A stretch of 64,000 bases of DNA from an uncultured Pelagibacteraceae bacterium (GCA_902613855.1 CACMIX010000003.1:1-64000), one strand, 5' to 3'; counted from the first letter of the stretch, positions 41,317-51,880 are shown. Program-made: numbers and translations. Notes: a model not told the origin generated them from the sequence alone.

Positions 41317-43397
41317 ATATTTTTTCTATTATCAACTAAACTATCAACAACGCTTGGATCAGCTAAGGTAGTGGTGTCACCTAATTGTCCATGTTCGTTT
41401 GCAGCGATCTTTCTTAAAATTCTTCTCATTATTTTACCTGATCTAGTTTTTGGGAGACCTGGAGTAAAATGAATCAAGTCAGGAGTTGCAAGTGGTCCAA
41501 TCTGTTTTCTGACCCAAAGTTTTAAATCTCTTTCAAGATCTCCAGTTTCAGTTTCACCTGCATTTAAAGTGACATAACAATATAGACCGTTTCCTTTAAT
41601 ATCATGTGGGTAACCGACTACTGCAGCTTCAGCAACTTTTGGGTGAGCAACAAATGCGCTTTCGATCTCTGCAGTACCTAGGTTATGTCCAGATACAATA
41701 ATTACATCATCAACTCGTCCAGTGATCCAGTAATATCCATCTTTATCTCTTCTACACCCATCACCAGTAAAATATTTTCCATTAAACTGAGAAAAATATG
41801 TGTCGATAAATCTTTGATGGTCTCCATAAACAGTCCTCATTTGACCTGGCCATGATTGAGCAATACAAAGTCTTCCTTCACCAGCACCTTTTATCTCTTT
41901 TCCGTTTTTATCAACAATGACAGGCTTTATTCCATAGAAAGGTTTTGTTGCTGAACCAGGTTTTAATGGAATGGCGCCAGTTTGAGGAGCTATCAGTATT
42001 CCTCCTGTCTCAGTTTGCCACCAAGTATCTACAATCGGGCTTTTAGAATTGCCAACCGTTTTGTAATACCACATCCAAGCCTCAGGATTAATTGGCTCAC
42101 CAACAGTCCCAAGTAATTTTAGTGATTTTCTAGAGGTTTTTTTAACCGGTTTATCCCCTTCACGCATCAAAGCTCTAATTGCTGTGGGAGCGGTGTAAAA
42201 AATATTAACTTTATATTTATCAACAATCTGCCACCATCTAGAAGTGTCAGGATAATTAGGAATTCCTTCAAACATTATTGTAGTTGCACCATTAGCAAGA
42301 GGCCCATAAATTATATAACTATGTCCAGTTACCCATCCAATATCAGCAGTACACCAATAAATATCTTTTGGTTTATAATTAAAAATATATTGATGCGTCA
42401 TTGATGCATAAACCATATACCCACCAGTAGTATGAAGAACTCCTTTTGGTTTACCAGTTGAACCTGAAGTATATAAAATAAATAAAGGATCCTCTGCATT
42501 CATTTCTTCCGGCTCACAATGATTAGGAACATCTTTTATTAGATCATGATACCAAACATCTCTTTCTTCATTCCAATTGATGTAATTTCCAGTTCGTTTA
42601 ACAACGATACATTTTTTTACATTTGGACAACTTGTGAGAGCTTCATCAGTTGTATATTTTAACGGAATAGTTTTTCCACCTCTAACACCTTCATCAGCAG
42701 TAATTATATATTCAGACTCACAATCATTTACTCTACCTGAAATCGATTCTGCAGAAAAACCACCAAATATTATTGAATGAACCGCACCTATTCTAACACA
42801 TGCTAGCATTAAAATTGCAAGCTCTGGGATCATAGTTAAATAAATGGTAACTCGATCACCTTTTTTAATCCCAAGTTTTTTTAAACCATTAGCTGCTTTT
42901 GAAACTTTTTGGTGTAATTGTTTGTAGGTTATTTTTTGACTATCTTTTGGATCATCGCCAACCCAAATAATTGCAGTTTTATCTTTTTTATCTTTTAAAT
43001 GTCTATCAATACAGTTTGCAGAAGCATTTAAAGTTCCATCTTGATACCATTTAATTTTTACTTCTTTAGTGCTGTATTTAACTTCTTTAATTTTTTTATA
43101 AGGTTTTATCCAAGTAATTCTTTTTCCCTCTTTCCTCCAAAAATCATCATTACTTTTTATAGATTGAGAGTATTTTTGTTGGTACTTACTTTTATTTGCC
43201 AAACTTGCTTTTACCCACTCAGGTTTAGTTTTTATGACTATTTCAGGTGGAGAAGAACCATTCTCTTTTTTAATCTTCTTTTTACTTTTCTTTTTTTTTT
43301 TAATTTTTTTTGAACGCTTTTTTACTTTATTTTTTTTCTTAATTTTTTTGGAAGATTTTTTTTTTACTTTAGATTTTTTTTTCTTTTTTTTTGGCAT
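41313..43397 (-). CDS. acs: Acetyl-CoA synthetase with lysine-rich N-terminal tail
   Basis: [44 protein letters not shown]-terminal [15 protein letters not shown]. First 44 residues contain 30 Lys and 1 Arg. Confidence 0.96.
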   Translation of the reverse strand: MPKKKKKKSKVKKKSSKKIKKKNKVKKRSKKIKKKKKSKKKIKKENGSSPPEIVIKTKPEWVKASLANKSKYQQKYSQSIKSNDDFWRKEGKRITWIKPYKKIKEVKYSTKEVKIKWYQDGTLNASANCIDRHLKDKKDKTAIIWVGDDPKDSQKITYKQLHQKVSKAANGLKKLGIKKGDRVTIYLTMIPELAILMLACVRIGAVHSIIFGGFSAESISGRVNDCESEYIITADEGVRGGKTIPLKYTTDEALTSCPNVKKCIVVKRTGNYINWNEERDVWYHDLIKDVPNHCEPEEMNAEDPLFILYTSGSTGKPKGVLHTTGGYMVYASMTHQYIFNYKPKDIYWCTADIGWVTGHSYIIYGPLANGATTIMFEGIPNYPDTSRWWQIVDKYKVNIFYTAPTAIRALMREGDKPVKKTSRKSLKLLGTVGEPINPEAWMWYYKTVGNSKSPIVDTWWQTETGGILIAPQTGAIPLKPGSATKPFYGIKPVIVDKNGKEIKGAGEGRLCIAQSWPGQMRTVYGDHQRFIDTYFSQFNGKYFTGDGCRRDKDGYYWITGRVDDVIIVSGHNLGTAEIESAFVAHPKVAEAAVVGYPHDIKGNGLYCYVTLNAGETETGDLERDLKLWVRKQIGPLATPDLIHFTPGLPKTRSGKIMRRILRKIAANEHGQLGDTTTLADPSVVDSLVDNRKNI

Positions 43398-43412
43398 GTA
43401 AATTTTTTTATA

Positions 43413-43826
43413 TTAAATTTTACTCATGTTATTTATAATTTTCCAGCTTTTATAATCAATTGGCATGACAGATAATCTGCTCTGTTTAATCAACGCTAAA
43501 TCCCCCAATTCCTTATGTTTTTTTATACTTTCTAAAGTAACTGGTCTATCTAATTTCTTTTTAAATTTAACAGTGACAGCTACAAAGCGACCACTTTTAT
43601 CAGTTTTGTCTGTGTAATACTCTTTAGTGATTTCAACAATACCCACAATTTCTTTACCGATATTTGAGTGATAAAAAAAACAAAGATCACCCTTTTTCAT
43701 AGTCTTTAAATTTTTTGCAGCCTGATAATTTCTTACACCATCCCATGGCGCACCTTTAGCACCTGACTTTATTTGTTGATCAATAGACCATACATCTGGC
43801 TCAGATTTCATTAACCAATACTGCAT
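43413..43826 (-). CDS. EVE domain protein
   Basis: YWLMKSEPDVWSIDQ...WDGVRNYQAAKNLKTMKKGDLCFFYHSN. Confidence 0.95.
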   Translation of the reverse strand: MQYWLMKSEPDVWSIDQQIKSGAKGAPWDGVRNYQAAKNLKTMKKGDLCFFYHSNIGKEIVGIVEITKEYYTDKTDKSGRFVAVTVKFKKKLDRPVTLESIKKHKELGDLALIKQSRLSVMPIDYKSWKIINNMSKI

Positions 43827-44899
43827 TATAATTGGACTCCAGCCCCTTTTAAAAAAGCAGCATCTTCATCCAACGGCCATCTAGGCTTTGCTGGATGATC
43901 TAATTCACTAAACTGTTTTAATTTAAATTTTTCTAAACCAACCATAGCTATCATTGCAGCATTATCTCCACAAAGTTCTATTGGTGGAAAAATACTTTGA
44001 TAATTTTCTTTCTCACATAAACTGATTAGCATATTTCTAATATTTTGATTGGCTGCCACTCCCCCAGCAACTACAAAATTTTTTTTAGTTGGTTTACTCT
44101 GTTTTTCAAAATCTTTAAAAGCAATTTTAGTTTTCTTATATAAAATTTCTTCGATTGTTCTTTGAAATGATGCAGCAATATCAAATTTTTCTTGATCAGT
44201 TTTAATATTTTTTGTTACTCTCAGTACTGCAGTTTTAAGTCCGGCAAAAGACAAGTTACAACCACCTTTATTAAAAATAGGTTTTGGTAAATCATATTTA
44301 TTAGGATTACCTTTTTTTGCTAAAATTTCAATTTGTGGACCACCTGGAAATTCTATTCCTAAAAGTTTTGCAGTTTTATCAAACGCTTCTCCCAAAGCAT
44401 CATCAATTGTTGTTCCCAATCTTTTATATTTACCTAAACTTTGAACATTTAAAAATTGTGAGTGCCCACCTGATATTAACAAAAGTAGGTAGGGATAATT
44501 TAAATTTGAATTTAATTTAGGACTTAAGGCGTGACCTTCTAGATGATTAACTGCAATAAAAGGTTTATCTATAGAAGCAGCAAAAGCTTTTCCAAAACTT
44601 AAACCAACTGATAGACAAACAATTAAGCCGGGTCCTGCAGTTGAAGCTACAGCATCAATTTCATGAATTTTTTTTCCACTATCATCAATAGCTTTTTGAA
44701 CAATCCAATCAATTTTCTCAATATGGGATCGTGCTGCTAATTCTGGAACCACTCCACCAAATTTTTTATGAACTTCAACTTGGCTTGAAACAACATTTGA
44801 TAAAATTACAGGGTTTCCCAGTTCATTTTCAGTTATTATTGATGCAGCCGTCTCATCACAGCTCGTTTCTATTCCTAGAATTAAGGGTTTTTTGCTCAT
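43826..44899 (-). CDS. tsaD: tRNA N6-adenosine threonylcarbamoyltransferase
   Basis: ILGIETSCDETAASI; NHLEGHALSPKL; LLLISGGHSQF. Confidence 0.98.
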   Translation of the reverse strand: MSKKPLILGIETSCDETAASIITENELGNPVILSNVVSSQVEVHKKFGGVVPELAARSHIEKIDWIVQKAIDDSGKKIHEIDAVASTAGPGLIVCLSVGLSFGKAFAASIDKPFIAVNHLEGHALSPKLNSNLNYPYLLLLISGGHSQFLNVQSLGKYKRLGTTIDDALGEAFDKTAKLLGIEFPGGPQIEILAKKGNPNKYDLPKPIFNKGGCNLSFAGLKTAVLRVTKNIKTDQEKFDIAASFQRTIEEILYKKTKIAFKDFEKQSKPTKKNFVVAGGVAANQNIRNMLISLCEKENYQSIFPPIELCGDNAAMIAMVGLEKFKLKQFSELDHPAKPRWPLDEDAAFLKGAGVQL

Positions 44900-44955
44900 T
44901 CAAATAGTTTTTAATAATTGTACAATCTCAATACAAGTAAGAAATAAATATATTT

Positions 44956-45873
44956 ATGAGTAAAAAAATTATCATTGGATCTAGAGGAAGCAAGCTGGCT
45001 ATGCTTTATGCTGAAAAAGCTAAAGATAAAATTATTAAAACTACTGATTTTAGTGATGAAGATGTAGTTATAAAAAAAATTACGACTAAAGGGGATGAGT
45101 TTCAGAATGTAAGATTGTCAGAAGTTGGAGGCAAAGGATTATTTTCAAGTAATATTGAAAAAGAGCTTCAAGATAAAAATATAGATGTTGCAGTTCACGC
45201 ACTCAAAGATATGCCAGCTCTTGAAACAAAAGGTCTTAAAACAGACTCATTTTTAGAAAGAAATGATCCAAGGGAAATTCTTATTACAATGAATAAAAGA
45301 AAATTAAGTGAATTAAAAAAAAATTCTATAATTGGAACCTCATCTTTTAGAAGAGAATATCAAATTAAAAAAATTAGGTCAGATCTTGAATGTAAACTTA
45401 TTAGGGGAAATGTTGATACACGAATTAAAAAATTAAAAGATGGAATATATGATGCAATAATTTTGTCTTATGCAGGAATTAAATTTTTAAATTTTGATGA
45501 CGAAATCTCAGAAATTTTTTCCCCAGAACAAGTAATTCCAAGTGCTGGACAAGGTATAATCGCTCTTCAATGCAGAGAAGGTGATGAGGAAATAATTTCA
45601 GTTTTAAAAAAAATAAATCACAATGAAACATTTATGAGAGCACATGTTGAGAGAAATATTTTGAAAGTTTTGGAGGGAGATTGTGAAACTGCAGTTGGAG
45701 CACACTCCATAATAAAAGATGACAAAATTATTGTTGAAGCAGAACTATTCTCTTTAGATGGCACCAAAAGGTTTTATGAAAAAAAAACTGGCAAAGCAGA
45801 AGATTTTAGTCAAATTGGTAGAGAATTAGGTCAAATTTTAAAAACAAAATCTAACAATTCTTACAAAAGGTAA
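44956..45873 (+). CDS. hemC: Porphobilinogen deaminase
   Basis: IIGSRGSKLAMLYAEKAKD; VHALKDMPA; VLEGDCETAVGAHS. Confidence 0.97.
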   Translation: MSKKIIIGSRGSKLAMLYAEKAKDKIIKTTDFSDEDVVIKKITTKGDEFQNVRLSEVGGKGLFSSNIEKELQDKNIDVAVHALKDMPALETKGLKTDSFLERNDPREILITMNKRKLSELKKNSIIGTSSFRREYQIKKIRSDLECKLIRGNVDTRIKKLKDGIYDAIILSYAGIKFLNFDDEISEIFSPEQVIPSAGQGIIALQCREGDEEIISVLKKINHNETFMRAHVERNILKVLEGDCETAVGAHSIIKDDKIIVEAELFSLDGTKRFYEKKTGKAEDFSQIGRELGQILKTKSNNSYKR

Positions 45874-45874
45874 T

Positions 45875-46573
45875 ATGCATATTTTATTAACAAGACCATT
45901 AGAAGATTGTTCTGAAATGATTGTTAAATTTAAATCTTTAGGCCATCAAGTTTCTCATCTTCCTTTATTAAGGGTTGAGGAGGTAATACATGATAAAATT
46001 AATTTTGAAGATTTTAACGGAATTATTTTCACGAGTGCCAATGCTGTAAAATTTCTAAACCATGATGAAATTAATAAGACAATCAAATGTTTTTGTGTTG
46101 GAGAGATAACTGAAAAAAAAGCAAGAAGTTTTGGTTTCCAAAATACAATTGCAGCAGAAGGAAATGTTTCAAACTTAAAAGAATTAATCTTGCAAAATTA
46201 TGAAGCATCAAGTGGTAAGTTACTTTATGTAAGTGGAGAAACCATATCAGTAGATCTTGACCAACAGTTAATAAATGAAGGTTATAGTATTAAGAGAGTT
46301 GTGAATTATAGAATTAACCACAATATGAATTTTAATGAAGACTTTGTTAAAGAATTAAAACAAAATATGCCTGACATGGTCTATGTTTACTCCCAAAATA
46401 GTGGATCAAGTTTTTTGCACTTCATCAAAATTCATCAATTAGAAAATCAATGGATGGATACGAATTTAATGTGTATAGGTGAAAAAACCTCATCAATACT
46501 GAACGAAATTAAATGGAAAAAGATATTTCTTTTTAATCCTGGAGAAGAGGAATTTTTGTTATATAAAATTTAG
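45875..46573 (+). CDS. hemD: Uroporphyrinogen-III synthase
   Basis: ILLTRPLEDCSEM; FTSANAVKFL; follows hemC. Confidence 0.9.
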   Translation: MHILLTRPLEDCSEMIVKFKSLGHQVSHLPLLRVEEVIHDKINFEDFNGIIFTSANAVKFLNHDEINKTIKCFCVGEITEKKARSFGFQNTIAAEGNVSNLKELILQNYEASSGKLLYVSGETISVDLDQQLINEGYSIKRVVNYRINHNMNFNEDFVKELKQNMPDMVYVYSQNSGSSFLHFIKIHQLENQWMDTNLMCIGEKTSSILNEIKWKKIFLFNPGEEEFLLYKI

Positions 46574-46575
46574 TC

Positions 46576-47661
46576 ATGGATATAATAAATAATTTTTCTG
46601 AAATATTTTTATCAGTTTGGAATAAGGGAATTCTTGGAGTTGATATTTTTCAAATTTTAATTGGTATCGGTATATTTTTAGTTTTTCTAATTTTTAGAGG
46701 TCTGATCAGTAAATTAGTTATTAAAAAATTAGAAATTATATCAAAGCGAACTTCAAATAAGTTAGACGATACTTTCGTTCGATCTTTAGAAGGACCTGCA
46801 AGATTTTTGCCAATTGTTTTAGGTTTTTTTATTGCAAGTTATTATATGACTTTTTCTGCTGAAGGTAGAGATGTGGCAGATACTATTAACAGAACCTTAA
46901 TAACAATTTTAATATTTTGGGTAATTCATCAAATAATTGAACCAGTATCTTATATATTAAGTGGACTAGATAAGCTTCTAACAAGGGAACTTATTGGATG
47001 GATAATTAAATCATTAAAAGTATTAATATTTATACTTGGATTGGCTGCTGTTCTTGAGTTATGGGGAATTAAAATTGGTCCAATTATTGCAGGACTTGGT
47101 TTGTTTGGTGTTGCAGTAGCTTTAGGTGCACAAGACTTATTTAAAAATCTAATTTCAGGAATTTTAGTCTTGGTTGAAAAAAGATTTAAAATTGGAGATT
47201 GGATTGCAGTTGAGGGAATTATAGAGGGGATAGTTGAAAAAATTGGTTTTAGGTCCACAACGATTAGAAAGTTTGATAAGTCTCTAGCAATTATTCCCAA
47301 CTTTCAGTTTGCAGAAAATGCAGTCATAAATGTTAGTGAAACTTCAAATTGGAGAGTTAGGTGGATTATAACTCTTCAGTATGACTCAACCATTGATCAA
47401 TTAAAAAAAGTAAGAGATGAAATAGAAGAATATATTAATAAAAGTGAAGACTTTAACCAAGCAACAGGAGTTGCTGTAAGAATAGAAAAATTTTCAGATA
47501 GTTCTATTGATTTACTTGTGAGATGTTTCACAAATTCTAATAGTTGGAGTAATTCTTTAGAAGTGAAAGAGAGATTAGCAATTGAAATTAAACAGATAGT
47601 TGAGAAAAATGGTGCTTCTTTTGCTTTCCCAAGTCAGTCGATTTATGTTGAAAAAAAATGA
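46576..47661 (+). CDS. MscS-family mechanosensitive channel
   Basis: GLGLFGVAVALGAQDLFKNLISGILVLVEKRFKIGDWIAVEGIIEGIVEKIGFRSTTIR. Confidence 0.95.
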   Translation: MDIINNFSEIFLSVWNKGILGVDIFQILIGIGIFLVFLIFRGLISKLVIKKLEIISKRTSNKLDDTFVRSLEGPARFLPIVLGFFIASYYMTFSAEGRDVADTINRTLITILIFWVIHQIIEPVSYILSGLDKLLTRELIGWIIKSLKVLIFILGLAAVLELWGIKIGPIIAGLGLFGVAVALGAQDLFKNLISGILVLVEKRFKIGDWIAVEGIIEGIVEKIGFRSTTIRKFDKSLAIIPNFQFAENAVINVSETSNWRVRWIITLQYDSTIDQLKKVRDEIEEYINKSEDFNQATGVAVRIEKFSDSSIDLLVRCFTNSNSWSNSLEVKERLAIEIKQIVEKNGASFAFPSQSIYVEKK

Positions 47662-47948
47662 TAGCAATTTTTTATTTAGTTTTACAAATTTTAAAACTTT
47701 ATTCCTATGTTGTAATTGCTAACGTAATAGTCAGTTGGTTAATTGCCTTCAACGTTTTAAATACTCAAAACAGATTTATTTATTCTTTACTAGAGTTAAC
47801 CTACAGACTTACAGATCCAATTTTAAATAAAATCAGACGTTTTATACCTAATTTAGGATCTTTAGATATTTCTCCTGTTATTCTTCTACTATTGATTTGG
47901 TTTATTGAAATGTGTATGAAGCTCTACATCGCGCCAATGATTTTTTAG
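47658..47948 (+). CDS. YggT family membrane protein
   Basis: 96 aa; VIVSWLIAFNVLN...YRLTDPILNKIRRFIPNLGSLDISPVILLL. Confidence 0.92.
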   Translation: MIAIFYLVLQILKLYSYVVIANVIVSWLIAFNVLNTQNRFIYSLLELTYRLTDPILNKIRRFIPNLGSLDISPVILLLLIWFIEMCMKLYIAPMIF

Positions 47949-47957
47949 AAAGATAAA

Positions 47958-48803
47958 ATGATTTTAATAGATGGAAAAAAAGCTGCTGCAGAATTAAGAG
48001 AAGAGCTTAAGCATGAAGTCACAGGATTAAAAGCTAAATATAATAAAGTGCCAGGTTTAACAGTTATCTTGATAGGAGATTTAACTCCAAGCCAAATTTA
48101 TGTAAGAAATAAAGAAAAATCAGCAAATGAGGTAGGTTTAAAATCTGAAGTTATTAAATATCCAGATTCAGTAGAGGAAAAAATAGTATTAGAAAAAATT
48201 GAAGAATTAAATAAGGACGAAACAGTTTCAGGGATTTTAGTTCAGCTGCCACTACCAAAACATATTGATAAACAAAAAGTTATTGAAACTATTTTACCTT
48301 CAAAAGATGTTGATGGTTTTCATCCAATGAATGTCGGAAATCTTTCCTCTGGATATGAAAGTTCAGTGCCGTGTACTCCTTTAGGTTGCTATTTATTAAT
48401 CAAAAAAGTTGAACCTAATTTAAATGGAAAAAAAGCAGTAATAGTTGGAAGATCAAATTTAAATGGAAAGCCAATGACACAACTTCTTTTAAAAGAAAAT
48501 TGCACAGTGACAATAACTCATTCGAAAACTAAAGACCTGAAAGCAGAATGTCTAGAGGCAGATATTATAGTTGCTGCAGTTGGAATTCCAGAACTTGTCA
48601 AAGGTGACTGGGTTAAAAAAGATACTATAGTTATTGATGTAGGTATTAATAAAACTGACAAGGGTATTGTTGGAGATGTTGATTTTGATGAAGTTTCTAA
48701 AAAAGCAAAGGCATTAACACCAGTTCCTGGTGGTGTGGGCCCCATGACAATCGCTTGTTTATTGAAAAATACTATAGAGTGTTTCAAAAGATCGCAAATT
48801 TAG
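47958..48803 (+). CDS. folD: Methylenetetrahydrofolate dehydrogenase/cyclohydrolase
   Basis: GILVQLPLPKHID; PSKDVDGFHPMNVG; TPVPGGVGPMTIACL. Confidence 0.98.
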   Translation: MILIDGKKAAAELREELKHEVTGLKAKYNKVPGLTVILIGDLTPSQIYVRNKEKSANEVGLKSEVIKYPDSVEEKIVLEKIEELNKDETVSGILVQLPLPKHIDKQKVIETILPSKDVDGFHPMNVGNLSSGYESSVPCTPLGCYLLIKKVEPNLNGKKAVIVGRSNLNGKPMTQLLLKENCTVTITHSKTKDLKAECLEADIIVAAVGIPELVKGDWVKKDTIVIDVGINKTDKGIVGDVDFDEVSKKAKALTPVPGGVGPMTIACLLKNTIECFKRSQI

Positions 48804-48840
48804 CAATTAAATCTCACAATTTATTCTGTTACTCTAAAGC

Positions 48841-49044
48841 ATGAAAAAACCAAAGTATCCTTATAGGATTGCCATAATTTTTCTTTTACTAACTTTTCCA
48901 ACAATTGGAGCTACTCAACTTGGTTGGTACCTTCATGATCAACAAACAGGGTTTGACTATGGAATGATAGTAGGTACTGTTTCAGTAATCTATGCAGCTT
49001 ACTTATTGTATGAAAAAAAATGGAGAGAGGAAGATGAAGATTAG
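48841..49044 (+). CDS. Small hypothetical membrane protein
   Basis: 67 aa, two hydrophobic segments; coupled to the following ORF. Confidence 0.65.
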   Translation: MKKPKYPYRIAIIFLLLTFPTIGATQLGWYLHDQQTGFDYGMIVGTVSVIYAAYLLYEKKWREEDED

Positions 49045-49047
49045 TTT

Positions 49048-49314
49048 ATGGAAAAAATAATTTTTTTTGGATTAGTAATCCCTATTATGGGTTATGTTTT
49101 ATATTTAGGTGGAATGGCAATTATGAATGGATTTAATGCTAAAGAAGCTAATAGAGCTGAAAAAGACGAATTAGAAGAAGATACCAAAACAACTATATCC
49201 ACTGATAACAGTTCACTGGGTGATGAGTTAGCAAAATTAAATAGTTTGCGTGAAAGTGGAGTACTCACCCAAGAGGAGTTTGAGAAAGCAAAAAATAAAT
49301 TACTAAACACTTAA
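49048..49314 (+). CDS. Small membrane protein with C-terminal SHOCT-like domain
   Basis: N-terminal TM; LGDELAKLNSLRESGVLTQEEFEKAKNKLL matches the SHOCT pattern. Confidence 0.78.
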   Translation: MEKIIFFGLVIPIMGYVLYLGGMAIMNGFNAKEANRAEKDELEEDTKTTISTDNSSLGDELAKLNSLRESGVLTQEEFEKAKNKLLNT

Positions 49315-49315
49315 A

Positions 49316-50107
49316 ATGTTAAAAATTATTCCCAATAAAAATAATATTGGGGCTGAGATTGATACTAACCTTCAAAAACTTTCGAAAGAAAATTTAAAAA
49401 GTATTACCAATGCTTTAAATAAATATGGGATGATTTTCTTTAAAAGACAAAATCTTTCCTCTAAACATTACATAAAGTTTGCTAAACATTTTGGAAAACT
49501 CGCAGATTATCCTAGATTAAAAGGATTAAATAAAAAATATCCTCAGATAACCGTTGTCCAAAGAAAGGCAAGTGATAAAGGACCAAGTTTTGGTGAACAG
49601 TTTCATACAGATTCTATTTATACAAAAAAACCGCCAAGATTTACCATGTTGTTATCAAAATTAGTGCCTAAAAAAGGAAATGCAAATACGGAGTTTTGTT
49701 CACAATATTATGCTTTTAAGGATTTAACTAAATCTATGAAACGAAAGTTATCAAGTTTAAAAGGTGTCTATTCCTCAGAAGGACCTATTTCAATTACTAC
49801 AAAAGAGAGAGTAAAAGAGAAGGGTAAGAAAATAAAAGAATTAAAATCCACTCATAAAATTATAAGAAAAATTAGCACTAACTATGCAATTTACTCTAGT
49901 CCAGGTCATCTAGTTGGATTTCAGCCAAATATAAAAAATTCAATTGATTTAAAAAAAAAATTATTAAAACACCAAATTAAAAAAAAATTTCAACACTCAT
50001 TGGAATGGGAAAAAAATCAATTAGCGATTTGGGATAACAGATCCATGTTGCATCAAGCAACACCTTTTAAAGGTAATAGAATTATGCACAGAATAACAAT
50101 TCTTTAA
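49316..50107 (+). CDS. TauD/TfdA-family Fe(II)/2-oxoglutarate dioxygenase
   Basis: GEQFHTDSIYTKKPPRFTMLLSKLVP (HxD) and LAIWDNRSMLHQATPF (distal His). Confidence 0.9.
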   Translation: MLKIIPNKNNIGAEIDTNLQKLSKENLKSITNALNKYGMIFFKRQNLSSKHYIKFAKHFGKLADYPRLKGLNKKYPQITVVQRKASDKGPSFGEQFHTDSIYTKKPPRFTMLLSKLVPKKGNANTEFCSQYYAFKDLTKSMKRKLSSLKGVYSSEGPISITTKERVKEKGKKIKELKSTHKIIRKISTNYAIYSSPGHLVGFQPNIKNSIDLKKKLLKHQIKKKFQHSLEWEKNQLAIWDNRSMLHQATPFKGNRIMHRITIL

Positions 50108-51168
50108 TTTTTTTCCATTAACCACAAGAAATTACCCGCCAAAAAATAAATTTTACCATTTTCAGGATGTACTTGAATGTCTCTTAGTCTTCCAATCTTG
50201 TCTTTAAAAACTACATTCTCTTTAACATTAGATAGATCAGAAAAATCAATTGCTCTTAATGATTTATCTTTTAAAGAAGTTACTAGAGCAAGACCATTCC
50301 ATTCTTTAAATTCTGAACCTTTGTAAATTGTGATGGCGCTGGTTGCAATTGAAGGAACCCAATACTTAATAGCTTTTGTAAAGCCAGGCTTCCATTTTGG
50401 TCCAATTTTGCTTCCAGAATAATTTGTTCCACCCCATCCTAAAATTTTCCATCCGTAGTTTTCACTTTTTTTTGCCTGACCAAACCAGTCGCCTCCTTTA
50501 GCACCGTGATTACTCATATAAATTTTTCCATCATAAGGTGACAATGTTAACCCTTGAGGGTTTCTGATGCCTATTTGATATATTTCTGGTAGCCAATCTG
50601 ATTTTCCCTCAAACTTCGGATTATCTTTAGGTATACTTCCATCTAAGTGTATTCTTATAATACTACCCGGATGTTGAGTTGGATCTTGTGCAATCATACC
50701 TTGTCCTCTTTCACCAGCAGATGCAAATAAATAATTATCTTTAATAGCAAGTCTTGACCCAAAATGATAACCAGAATCTATTGGTGGATTAGCTTGAAAG
50801 ATATTTTTAAAATCTAATTCTTGTTTATTTAATTTCGCTTTTGCAATTGAAGTGCTAGTTTTCCAATTAACTCTATTTTCAGTATATGAAATCCAAACAG
50901 TATTGTTTTGATAAATAATATCTAGCAATCCTCCTTGACCATACTCTAAAAAATTCAAATTATGTTTTACTTCTAATATTTCTTTTGTAACAATATTTAT
51001 AATTTTTATTTTTCCACTTTTTTCAGTAACTATAATTTCATCTTCACTGATAAAAGATGAGCCCCATGGATCTTTAAGTTTAGCAATTTTTTCAAAGTTT
51101 AAATTTGCAGAAAAACCATTTGACCATAGAAAAGTAAAAAAAATTATAGATAAGAAAAATCTAATCAC
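50104..51168 (-). CDS. PQQ-dependent sugar (aldose) dehydrogenase-like secreted protein
   Basis: GLLDIIYQ..., SAGERGQGMIAQDPTQHPGSIIRIHLDGS, RNPQGLTLSPYDGKIYMSNHGAKGGD; signal peptide begins at GTG 51168 just after the upstream SDR stop codon. Confidence 0.88.
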   Translation of the reverse strand: MIRFFLSIIFFTFLWSNGFSANLNFEKIAKLKDPWGSSFISEDEIIVTEKSGKIKIINIVTKEILEVKHNLNFLEYGQGGLLDIIYQNNTVWISYTENRVNWKTSTSIAKAKLNKQELDFKNIFQANPPIDSGYHFGSRLAIKDNYLFASAGERGQGMIAQDPTQHPGSIIRIHLDGSIPKDNPKFEGKSDWLPEIYQIGIRNPQGLTLSPYDGKIYMSNHGAKGGDWFGQAKKSENYGWKILGWGGTNYSGSKIGPKWKPGFTKAIKYWVPSIATSAITIYKGSEFKEWNGLALVTSLKDKSLRAIDFSDLSNVKENVVFKDKIGRLRDIQVHPENGKIYFLAGNFLWLMEKN

Positions 51169-51169
51169 T

Positions 51170-51880
51170 TTATGACAGTTTAGATCTACCACCATCAACA
51201 GCAATTATCTGACCTGTAACCCAAGAACTATCTTCAGTTATTAAAAATTTAGCTAAGGAAGCCGAGTCTTTGCCTTCACCCAACCTTTTTAAAGGATGAG
51301 CCTTTGCGATACCTTCTGCTATTGCTGTATTTTTTAACATTGGTTCTGCAATTTTGGATTTTGTTAGACTTGGAGCAACACAGTTTACTCTAATATGTGG
51401 AGCAAATTCTGCAGCAAGAGAAACTGTTAAACCTTCAACGGCTGCTTTTGTAGATGCGATGATAGCATGGTTAGTAAAACCTCTTTGTGCAGCAACAGTT
51501 GAAAATAAAACAATTGAACCTTTATTTTTTTTTAGGCTTTCTTGATATCCTTTAATCACTTCAACTGCTGAATATAAATTTAACTTCATACATTTAGTGA
51601 AATCTTCTTCCTTCACCATTCGTAAAGGTTTTAAATCAATTGAACCAACGCAATAAGCAATACCTTTTATTTCTGGTACATCAGCTTTGACTTTTTCTAT
51701 GAAGCCTTCTTCTAAAACATCAGCAACGGTAAATGAGCATCCCAACTTACCTGCAATAGCGCTTACTTCAATTTCGTTCCTTGCGACTAAATGAATGTCA
51801 TTACCAGAATTTTTTAATTGTTCTGAGAGGTTAGAACCAATAGACCCTGTCGCACCGAAAATGAGATATTTTTCTGACAT
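51170..51880 (-). CDS. Short-chain dehydrogenase/reductase (SDR)
   Basis: YLIFGATGSIGSNLSEQL; C-terminal WVTGQIIAVDGGRSKLS. Confidence 0.92.
   Translation of the reverse strand: MSEKYLIFGATGSIGSNLSEQLKNSGNDIHLVARNEIEVSAIAGKLGCSFTVADVLEEGFIEKVKADVPEIKGIAYCVGSIDLKPLRMVKEEDFTKCMKLNLYSAVEVIKGYQESLKKNKGSIVLFSTVAAQRGFTNHAIIASTKAAVEGLTVSLAAEFAPHIRVNCVAPSLTKSKIAEPMLKNTAIAEGIAKAHPLKRLGEGKDSASLAKFLITEDSSWVTGQIIAVDGGRSKLS

Noticed and set aside
43041-43313. 90-aa F-rich ORF opposite the acs 5' end
   Set aside because: It is the antisense of the poly-lysine/AAA-rich segment; phenylalanine-rich composition is a by-product.
51169-51204. Upstream ATG start of the PQQ-dehydrogenase-like ORF inside the SDR gene
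   Set aside because: GTG at 51168 gives a normal signal peptide right after the SDR stop codon; the upstream start would add a non-signal-like extension.
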